The notes beneath the pieces were generated by a model. The model had not been told where the DNA came from, did not search any database, and saw only the letters and a program-made list of their open reading frames with translations. From the NCBI RefSeq assembly GCF_014201735.1, contig NZ_JACHFE010000002.1, positions 248,001-312,000 of the forward strand: a stretch of DNA of 64,000 nt. Reading direction: 5' to 3'. The translations under genes and the position numbers were made by a program. This stretch comes from Marinobacter oulmenensis (GTDB taxonomy: Bacteria; Pseudomonadota; Gammaproteobacteria; Pseudomonadales; Oleiphilaceae). Below, one piece after another: positions 58,694 through 64,000 of this stretch (positions are counted from its first letter, which is position 1; each line of letters opens with the position of its first letter).

Positions 58694-58714
58694 TTGTGCG
58701 GGGCAGCCAGACAA
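58694..58714 (-). promoter_or_regulatory. Candidate late-activator site upstream of V (P2 PV position)
   Basis: TTGTC-N8-CCGCACAA on the minus strand, the same 13 fixed bases as before FI. It lies between S and V, where P2 has its PV promoter. Centre is about 55 bp before the V start, so a -55 activator would leave almost no leader. Confidence 0.6.
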
Positions 58715-58719
58715 ATTCG

Positions 58720-59169
58720 CTACAGGCTGACGTGCTCCAAAACCTTGTCGGTGATGATTTCCAGGTCGGATTTGGCGAAGCCCAGCAGCTTGCGCGATGG
58801 GTAGGCGTATACCGGGCCGTTCTTGTCGACTTTGGCACGCAGGCCATAGTGATGGATGGCCGCGATCCGCCCGGCGGGGCCCACGAAGGAAAGCCCGGCG
58901 TTGTCTGGGCTGGTGCGGATTTTCAGGTATTTGGCCGTGCGCAGCTTACTGAACATGGCTTTCTTGCGGATGCGGCCACGTTCGCGCAGGCGGGGTTTTC
59001 TCGGGGCCCAGGCCTGGCCGTCTGGCCCCTGCTGTTCTTTCATGCGGCGCTGGTTCTCCCGGCGCAGTTCCCGGGAGATGTCTTTCATGAGCTTGCGCCG
59101 CTCGGCGGGTTCCATTTTCCGGAGGATGGGTTCTACCCAGTCGGCAAGGGCGTCGATGTCGTCAGTCAT
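58720..59169 (-). CDS. S: P2 gpS-like tail completion protein
   Basis: 149 residues. Phage virion morphogenesis family: DIDALADWVEPILRKMEPAERRKLMKDISRELRRENQRRMKEQ and APRKPRLRER. Forms part of the tail head-proximal end. Overlaps R by 8 bp. Confidence 0.92.
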   Translation of the reverse strand: MTDDIDALADWVEPILRKMEPAERRKLMKDISRELRRENQRRMKEQQGPDGQAWAPRKPRLRERGRIRKKAMFSKLRTAKYLKIRTSPDNAGLSFVGPAGRIAAIHHYGLRAKVDKNGPVYAYPSRKLLGFAKSDLEIITDKVLEHVSL

Positions 59170-59626
59170 CGCCGGCTACCGGTTCGTTGAAACCCTGCAG
59201 GTCTGAGATGATCTGCCATTCGGCGTCGTCGTTCATCTGCATGGCTGGCTCTGGCAACACATGTTCCACTTCCAGCCCGGCTTCTGTGGCCCGCACGATC
59301 ACGCGTTCAGTGATGTTGACGGTGATGGCTATGTCGTAGGTGTTGTTGCTCAGGATTTCCGCTTCGAAGCTGATCGAGTTTTCCGGGTCCAGACCGGGTT
59401 CCCGGTATGACATCCAAGCCAGGAGGGGGACCATAACGGAATCCATGCTGGCGCTGAAATCGGTGATGATCAGGCGAACGGGCAGGGTGTAATTGTGGCT
59501 CAGGTTGCCACCGCGCCAGTATTCGACCTGGCCATCTTCGATGAAGGTGACCAGCTTTTCCGGGTTTTTGTGCAGCTCTGGCACGTTGGCCAACAGGTGG
59601 GCTCGGAGGTCTGCCAGTTTTTTCAT
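59162..59626 (-). CDS. R: P2 gpR-like tail completion protein
   Basis: 154 residues. KKLADLRAHLLANVPELHKNPEKLVTFIEDGQVEYWRGGNLS and SFEYRYPLRLIITDF-like YTLPVRLIITDFS are the gpR pattern. Overlaps the Rz1-like gene by 4 bp. Confidence 0.93.
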   Translation of the reverse strand: MKKLADLRAHLLANVPELHKNPEKLVTFIEDGQVEYWRGGNLSHNYTLPVRLIITDFSASMDSVMVPLLAWMSYREPGLDPENSISFEAEILSNNTYDIAITVNITERVIVRATEAGLEVEHVLPEPAMQMNDDAEWQIISDLQGFNEPVAGDD

Positions 59627-59922
59627 GGCTGTTCCTGGTCGCTCAGTTTCTTGGCCCTCTGGGCGCAGCTGTCGATTTCAGCGCGGATTTCGCCCATGCG
59701 GTCGTTCTGGGTGGTCAGTTTGATGTCGTACTGGTCAATCAGGTCCAGCAGGTCTCCGTTCTGGGTGGCCGCCTGCCGACTTGGGTGTTGCTCTTCCGCT
59801 GCCAGGGCTTTCACGTTCCCGCACACCAGGTACTCCGTTTTCTGCTCGTATCGGACCTTTCCGGAGCAGGCGGACAACAGCATCAGGCAGCTCAGTGCGA
59901 GACCAATCACGATAGGCTTCAT
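59623..59922 (-). CDS. Rz1-like outer-membrane spanin lipoprotein (LysC)
   Basis: 99 residues from the ATG at 59922. The lipobox LLSAC (SCLMLLSACSGK) marks lipidation. The rest is proline- and charge-poor, unlike classical Rz1, but the length suits LysC. About 190 bp overlap the Rz-like gene in another frame, as in P2 lysB/lysC. Confidence 0.82.
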   Translation of the reverse strand: MKPIVIGLALSCLMLLSACSGKVRYEQKTEYLVCGNVKALAAEEQHPSRQAATQNGDLLDLIDQYDIKLTTQNDRMGEIRAEIDSCAQRAKKLSDQEQP

Positions 59923-60205
59923 TTTCTTTCTCCAGTTGGGCGCGGCTGGCACGTTCGGATTGCAGAGCGGATTCCAGGCGGGCTTCGTTGGCTTGGATTC
60001 GGTGAAGGCGATTCGCGAGGCGGTCCCGCTCGGCCTGCATTTCCCTCAGGCGGTTTCTGGTTTCCTTCGCTTCCTGTTCCTGCTTATCCAGAGCCACGTT
60101 TGTAGAGGCCAGTTCTGCCCGGGCCTCGGTGGTCTGCTCAATGCTGTACCAGAGGGCGCCGGCGAGTGAGAGCACCACCAGGCCGACCACGATGTAGACC
60201 TTCAT
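59735..60205 (-). CDS. Rz-like inner-membrane spanin (LysB)
   Basis: 156 residues. N-terminal TM (VYIVVGLVVLSLAGALWYSI) and long periplasmic coiled coil (KQEQEAKETRNRLREMQAERDRLANRLHRIQANEARL). With the nested lipoprotein it would fuse the two membranes at lysis. Starts 4 bp inside the small TM gene upstream. Confidence 0.85.
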   Translation of the reverse strand: MKVYIVVGLVVLSLAGALWYSIEQTTEARAELASTNVALDKQEQEAKETRNRLREMQAERDRLANRLHRIQANEARLESALQSERASRAQLEKENEAYRDWSRTELPDAVVRLLRKGPIRAENGVPGVRERESPGSGRATPKSAGGHPERRPAGPD

Positions 60206-60411
60206 TCCCGATTACCTCCGCTGTTCACGTACAGGCCGAACCAGGCAGCACCCGCGCCCACCACGGTGGACACAAACGCGGACTGGGGCGCGGTTGGGTC
60301 TGGCAGGGTCATGAACCATTCAACGATTCGCCAGACCATGACGCCATACATGGCCACCAGGAGGCGCGGGACGATGCGCCAGGCGTCCAGCTGCTGGGGC
60401 GTGAGCTTCAT
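60202..60411 (-). CDS. Holin-like or LysA-like small membrane protein
   Basis: 69 residues with two TM segments (LLVAMYGVMVWRIVEWFMTL; FVSTVVGAGAAWFGLYV). It sits at the P2 lysA position between the endolysin and the spanins. It may be a holin or an antiholin; the sequence cannot tell which. Overlaps the endolysin by 4 bp. Confidence 0.7.
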   Translation of the reverse strand: MKLTPQQLDAWRIVPRLLVAMYGVMVWRIVEWFMTLPDPTAPQSAFVSTVVGAGAAWFGLYVNSGGNRE

Positions 60412-61205
60412 ACAATGCGCTCCATCTCGTTGTGGCGCTGGTAGGCTGCGGCCATGCGGGTGTCGTACTGGTTGCGGCGGTAGGCCGGGCCGTTGTAGTA
60501 ACGGGCGAAGGTTGCCCAGTCCTTCTGCTGCAGCGCCTGGTGCAGGCGGTGATCCTTCTGGATGAACTTCACGAACGCGGCCAACTGGTCGCCCTCGCTG
60601 CGGTGCATGGCTTCCGAGAAATCAGAAACGGATGCGTAGCCCAGGTGTGCCCAGTGAAAGCCCATGATCTGAAACAAGCCCCAGCTTGCTGACTGGATGG
60701 CGGCTTCGCGGTCGATGCTGCAGGCGCGTTTCAGGCGGCGCCACTCGGATTCTCCGCCCACATAGCCGCCGGGTTTTGAGTTGACCAAAGCAGGGAATGA
60801 CGCGGCCTGGATGCTGCGAGTGTCTGCAGGCAACTGCCGGTACATGACATGGCGCTCGAACAGAATCACCGGTAGACCGGACTCCAGGAATCCGGATTCC
60901 CGGCTTTCGACTTCCGTCACGGCCTTAATGGCGGCGATGTCGACATTAAGGCGAGTGGCGGAATTCTTTATGTCAACTTCGGTAAGGGCTTTAAGGTCTA
61001 GGTGATGTGACAGCGCCTGGAATGTGGCGGGCCCGGCCACGCCGTCAACAAACAGTCCGTTCTTGCGCTGAAAGCGGATTACGGCTTTCTCGGTTTCGTC
61101 ACCGAACCAGCCGTCCGGATCCAAGTCGTGGCCGTGGGCTGTCAGGAGCTTTTGTAGGTTTTCGACTTTGGCGCCTACGTCGCCGTGTTCCAGGATCATG
61201 ATCAT
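60408..61205 (-). CDS. Endolysin, N-acetylmuramidase with peptidoglycan-binding domain
   Basis: 265 residues. An N-terminal peptidoglycan-binding domain (GDVGAKVENLQKLLTAHGHDLDPDGWFGDETEKAVIRFQRKNGL) is followed by an N-acetylmuramidase (DUF3380) domain with AVTEVESRESGFLESGLPVILFERHVMY, ASWGLFQIMGFHWAHLGY and YYNGPAYRRNQYD. The Glu of TEVES is the expected catalytic acid. It cuts glycan strands. Unlike P2 gpK (a lysozyme-type lysin), so it is a replacement at the same site. Confidence 0.9.
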   Translation of the reverse strand: MIMILEHGDVGAKVENLQKLLTAHGHDLDPDGWFGDETEKAVIRFQRKNGLFVDGVAGPATFQALSHHLDLKALTEVDIKNSATRLNVDIAAIKAVTEVESRESGFLESGLPVILFERHVMYRQLPADTRSIQAASFPALVNSKPGGYVGGESEWRRLKRACSIDREAAIQSASWGLFQIMGFHWAHLGYASVSDFSEAMHRSEGDQLAAFVKFIQKDHRLHQALQQKDWATFARYYNGPAYRRNQYDTRMAAAYQRHNEMERIV

Positions 61206-61651
61206 TTACCTCCAAATGCGATAGCCATCACTTGAACCACTTCGCTTCTGAATGCGAAAACGACGCCGGCGATCCCCAGGAACGCCCATATAGCGCCTGC
61301 CGCAAAGGCGACTTTCCTGGCGAGCTTTTCCACTTTCACGGTCAGGCTTGTGATGGCGTTTGTGGTTGCTGTTGCGGTTTCGTTCAGGGCATTCACCGTG
61401 TCCCGGTTGTCGTGGTCCATGCGTTTCCGGAATGAGTTCAGTGCAGCATGGGTTTCACGGTGTGATTCCTGTTGTTCCGCGCGGGCCTCCCGGAAGTCGT
61501 ACCGGATTTCCGCTACTGCCTGTTCCAGGGAATTAACCCGTGGATGCAGCTTTTCCAGGTCACGCAGGCGGGCTGCGAGGTCCTGGGCCACTACGCGGTA
61601 AAGCCTTTCTTCTGGTGTCTGATTCTGCTCAGGGGGCACGGTCACTCCCAC
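61202..61651 (-). CDS. Coiled-coil protein with one C-terminal TM helix, lysis cassette
   Basis: 149 residues. Long coiled coil (LEQAVAEIRYDFREARAEQQESHRETHAALNS; TVNALNETATATTNAITSL) and a TM helix near the end (VAFAAGAIWAFLGIAGVVFAF). It occupies the P2 gene Y (holin) position. Could be a holin with one TM or a spanin regulator. Overlaps X and the endolysin gene. Confidence 0.68.
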   Translation of the reverse strand: MGVTVPPEQNQTPEERLYRVVAQDLAARLRDLEKLHPRVNSLEQAVAEIRYDFREARAEQQESHRETHAALNSFRKRMDHDNRDTVNALNETATATTNAITSLTVKVEKLARKVAFAAGAIWAFLGIAGVVFAFRSEVVQVMAIAFGGK

Positions 61652-61848
61652 AACTGCACGGTTTGTTTCGTTGGTTTCGCCTCAACGGCTGGCATACGCA
61701 CGACGGTTCCCATGGGCAGAATGGGGCCCAGTTTGGCCAGGCCGGGGTTTGCTTCCAGTACGGCTTCGGTTACGCCGGCAGTGCGGCCGTAGTAGCGGTG
61801 GCAGATGCGGTCTACGGTGTCGCCCTGGATGGCTCGCACTTCCTGCAT
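61642..61848 (-). CDS. X: P2 gpX-like tail protein
   Basis: 68 residues from the ATG at 61848, which overlaps the L stop. A LysM-like tail protein X: DTVDRICHRYYGRTAGVTEAVLEANPGLAKLGPILPMGTVVRMPA, with the characteristic LPxGTxxxxP ending. The longer open frame upstream is L in another frame. Confidence 0.92.
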   Translation of the reverse strand: MQEVRAIQGDTVDRICHRYYGRTAGVTEAVLEANPGLAKLGPILPMGTVVRMPAVEAKPTKQTVQLWE

Positions 61849-62312
61849 CAGATCAACTCCACGGTGGCCCGGCGGCGGCCGGTGATGTCTGCGATTGCCC
61901 AGGCGGCGTCGCGGCGGTAGTCGTCGGCTACGGGGTCCAGCTTGTCGGCTTTGTTGTCGCCTTCGCCGGAGCTGTCGTAGTCGCGGTAGCGTTCGATCAG
62001 GCTGGCTTTGGCGGTGGCGTACACGGCGCGCAGGTAAAGCCGTTGGTAGGCGCCAGCGGGTAGCCAAGGCGGGGGCTGCACCGCGTCGATGCTGGCCGCT
62101 CCGGCTTCCTGCTTTTCGGCTGCCCAGGTGGCCAGCTGTTGGTTTACGTCATACAGGGCGGATTCCAGGGCGTGGGTGGCGCGGCCATCGGTGATGGTGC
62201 CGTCTACGCGCATGGCTGCCCGGAATTCGGCCACCTTCAGGGGCGGGAAAAATTCGGCATTGTCGACGGTGGCGGTGCTTTCGGTTTCGCCGCCTGCGGC
62301 TATCAGGCTCAT
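61848..62312 (-). CDS. L: P2 gpL-like head completion/stabilisation protein
   Basis: 154 residues. AEFRAAMRVDGTITDGRATHALESALYDVNQQLATW and LYLRAVYATAKASLIERYRDYD are the family pattern. Placed after M as in P2. Confidence 0.93.
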   Translation of the reverse strand: MSLIAAGGETESTATVDNAEFFPPLKVAEFRAAMRVDGTITDGRATHALESALYDVNQQLATWAAEKQEAGAASIDAVQPPPWLPAGAYQRLYLRAVYATAKASLIERYRDYDSSGEGDNKADKLDPVADDYRRDAAWAIADITGRRRATVELI

Positions 62313-62336
62313 ACTGCCTCCGGTTGAAGGCGGTGG

Positions 62337-62381
62337 ACGGGGCCGTAGAGCTTCCGGCGTGGCCTTGGCTCAGGGCCCCGT
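62337..62381. repeat. Inverted repeat between M and L
   Basis: ACGGGGCC (62337-62344) and GGCCCCGT (62374-62381) are complementary, with 29 bases between. The 103-bp gap between M and L otherwise shows nothing. May form a transcript hairpin. Confidence 0.45.
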
Positions 62382-62415
62382 GCCGCCTGGCGTCGGGGTG
62401 CCGACTCGGGTCCGG

Positions 62416-63264
62416 TTATTGGCCGGAATTCTTGAGTTGCTTTTCCAGTGCCTGGATGTCCATTTTCACGCCGGCGCGTTCGTCCAGTTCCAGGGCCTTT
62501 TTCAGTGACTCCACCGCCCGTTCGGGCTGTTCCGCTTCGCGCAGCAGATAGCCGTGGGCCTTGTAGAGTTTGGCCTTGATCTGGTCGTGCATGTCGGATT
62601 CGCCGAAGTTGATCAAGGCGCGGCTTACCTGGGCCAGGTACTCGGCGGGTTCTTCACCTTCGCCGCGCTCTTTCAGCACGAAATCGGCCACCTCTTCGGA
62701 TACCAGGGCGGCGGTGCTGCGCTGGTACCGGTCCGGGGTTTCCAGGCCGTGCTTTGCCGCGTACTCGGCGATATCCAGGCCTTTTTCCAACTGGCCGGTG
62801 TCCAGGTACCAGACCATGATGTTCATGATCACGTCATCCTGATGGCCTGTGCCGCCTTCCATTACGCCCGCCACGTAGTCTTCGTACTTGGGCAGGAGTT
62901 CGCGCTTGCGCTCGATTTTGCCTTGAACGCTTTCGATATCGTGCAGGGCTCGCATGTCTTCCATCATGGATGCGTAGTGCAGGTCGTAAGCGCTGCCGTG
63001 CGGCTGGCTATCGGTTGCCCCCTGGGCTTCCTTCTTGGCCTGCTGCTGCGTGCGCACCTTTTTGGCCGGGCTGTTCGCCGGGGCTGAGACCGGGCCGGAT
63101 TCCTGGGCGCTGGGCGGCTGGCTGATCTGGTGCTTCTGCCGGCGCTCTTCCAGTTCCTTCTGGCGCTTTTCAGCCTCCAGGCGGGCCTGCTTTTCGGCCT
63201 GCTCCTGGGCCGCCACGCGGGCGACCCTCTTTTTCTCAAACGCTTTCTTTGCTGGGCTTACCAT
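62416..63264 (-). CDS. M: P2 gpM-like terminase small subunit (endonuclease)
   Basis: 282 residues, about 35 longer than P2 gpM because of a low-complexity charged N-terminus (KKAFEKKRVARVAAQEQAEKQARLEAEKRQKELEERRQKHQ). The body has LHYASMMEDMRALHDIESVQGKIERKRELLPKYEDYVAGV and VWYLDTGQLEKGLDIAEYAAKHGL. It partners the large terminase subunit, gene P, which lies beyond the window. Confidence 0.92.
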   Translation of the reverse strand: MVSPAKKAFEKKRVARVAAQEQAEKQARLEAEKRQKELEERRQKHQISQPPSAQESGPVSAPANSPAKKVRTQQQAKKEAQGATDSQPHGSAYDLHYASMMEDMRALHDIESVQGKIERKRELLPKYEDYVAGVMEGGTGHQDDVIMNIMVWYLDTGQLEKGLDIAEYAAKHGLETPDRYQRSTAALVSEEVADFVLKERGEGEEPAEYLAQVSRALINFGESDMHDQIKAKLYKAHGYLLREAEQPERAVESLKKALELDERAGVKMDIQALEKQLKNSGQ

Positions 63265-63274
63265 GGGTTACCCC

Positions 63275-64000
63275 TTACACCAGAGTGATGTTCTCGACGA
63301 CAGCTCCCAGGCCGTAGTCCTCGACCACGTAATCATCATTGGAGCTTTCGAAGTTCTCGATGCGGTCCCGTTTCGGGTTGTCGATGATCTGACGGCGGCG
63401 CGATCCGATCTGGTAGTAAATAGACAGGTTGTCCAGCGTGGTGATCATCATTGCGCCGGCAGGCATGAACGGCACCTGTGCCACCTGAAGGTTGCCCATG
63501 CGCTTCTGGCTGACGATCATCTGCAGCGCCACCTGTTCAGTCGGGGCGTTGTCCTGGTCGATAATCGGGAAATACTTGTCGGCCATCAGGTCACGGCCAA
63601 CGAGGACGACCAGCGACGGGTCTTCCTGATGCCACGGGTCAATCATGTTGTTCGTGACATCGAATACCAGCGCGTCCAGGTTTTTGTAGTCGCCAGTCGA
63701 GCCCACGTTCACTTTGCCGGATGAATCCACCACCTCGGAAAGAACGTTTTCCGGTTTGTTTTCCCGGTATTTCTGGAGCCAGCCCTTGTTAACGTCCTGC
63801 AGCATAGGATTTGCCTGCCGATCAGTTTCGGCAGCTACACTGGTGCCATTGAAGCCGATCATGATGCGGTCCAGGGCCTGCCGGCGGAGGATGGCGTTGC
63901 GAACACGCACCTGGAAGTCAGGGAATTTCGCCCATGCATCAATGGTCTTGTAGCGGAGCGTGGTGTCGAAGTTCGTCTGAACGCACTCGTAGGTGTTCGA
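63275..64000 (-). CDS. N: P2 gpN-like major capsid protein (5' part beyond window)
   Basis: The frame is open through the last base; the ATG-like start at 63910 is internal. Visible sequence (TTLRYKTIDAWAKFPDFQVRVRNAILRRQALDRIMIGFNGTSVAAETD; FMPAGAMMITTLDNLSIYYQIGSRRRQIIDNPKRDRIENFESSNDDYVVEDYG) matches P2 gpN. About 242 residues of an expected ~350 are here. Confidence 0.95.
   Translation of the reverse strand, partial: SNTYECVQTNFDTTLRYKTIDAWAKFPDFQVRVRNAILRRQALDRIMIGFNGTSVAAETDRQANPMLQDVNKGWLQKYRENKPENVLSEVVDSSGKVNVGSTGDYKNLDALVFDVTNNMIDPWHQEDPSLVVLVGRDLMADKYFPIIDQDNAPTEQVALQMIVSQKRMGNLQVAQVPFMPAGAMMITTLDNLSIYYQIGSRRRQIIDNPKRDRIENFESSNDDYVVEDYGLGAVVENITLV

Larger units (their letters stand above)
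35592..64000. mobile_element. P2-like (myovirus) prophage, right end beyond the window
   Basis: The left boundary is inferred at the 3' end of tRNA-Cys. Contents in order are integrase, early/replication genes, CI-type repressor, cargo, and then the P2 tail and head genes in their standard order, up to gene N. At least 28.4 kb is visible. Genes O, P and Q, the cos site and attR should lie to the right. No gene is visibly broken, so the prophage may be functional. Replication genes are not P2-type, so it is a mosaic. Confidence 0.93.

Overview
The window is chromosomal DNA of a GC-rich gammaproteobacterium, most likely a Marinobacter-like or Pseudomonas-like marine rod. This rests on gene content and order: gacA-uvrC-pgsA, flgA / flgM-flgN facing cheV-cheR, azlCD, a TPP-riboswitch thiBPQ operon, and a tRNA-Gly / tRNA-Cys pair. 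No 16S gene is present, so the genus is inferred. Positions 1-35591 are host core genome. Positions 35592-64000 are a P2-like (myovirus) prophage that runs off the right edge.

Host region. 1-5.2 kb: the end of ligA, a CBS-domain protein, the tRNA-modification enzyme mnmC, a periplasmic cyclophilin, flgN/flgM behind a near-perfect sigma-28 promoter, and flgA. 5.2-9.8 kb: cheV-cheR, an MFS exporter, a NhaR-type LysR regulator and a small orphan protein. 9.85-11 kb: an isochorismatase-fold hydrolase and tRNA-Ser(GGA), whose 3' end plus terminator is repeated 170 bp downstream. 11-18.7 kb: a Cache-domain chemoreceptor facing a signalling operon (REC-PAS-GGDEF cyclase, a PhnD-domain sensor kinase split by one in-frame TGA, a second PAS kinase, a CheY-like regulator). 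18.9-25.1 kb: an AEC carrier, acylphosphatase, a TsdBA-like dihaem cytochrome pair with an ANR/FNR-type box, azlCD, a second chemoreceptor and a YheU-family protein. 25.2-28.2 kb: gacA-uvrC-pgsA. 28.2-35.2 kb: a leftward series thiB-thiP-thiQ followed, with a 37-bp gap, by an Mla/MCE lipid-transport operon; a TPP riboswitch precedes thiB.

Prophage. It begins directly after the 3' end of tRNA-Cys(GCA), with three 11-bp tandem GTCGACA repeats and then the integrase. The early region (37-46 kb, minus strand) has an excisionase-like protein, a translationally coupled C5-methyltransferase / unknown / PD-(D/E)XK-like nuclease trio, a TOPRIM primase-helicase in place of P2 gpA, an Ogr/Delta-type late activator and several ribbon-helix-helix-like proteins. 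A divergent CI-type repressor with an S24 autocleavage domain follows, with two cargo genes downstream: a WYL-like/BRCT protein and a membrane zinc-ribbon protein. The late region (47.9-64 kb, minus strand) is in P2 order: D U T E' E FII FI, fibre genes, I J W, unknown, V S R, lysis cassette, X L M N (partial). Sequence-level signals supporting late expression are a T6G slippery heptamer with a downstream hairpin at the E/E' junction, and a shared 21-bp motif (TTGTC-N8-CCGCACAA) at the positions of the P2 F and V late promoters. Genes O, P, Q, cos and attR lie beyond the window.
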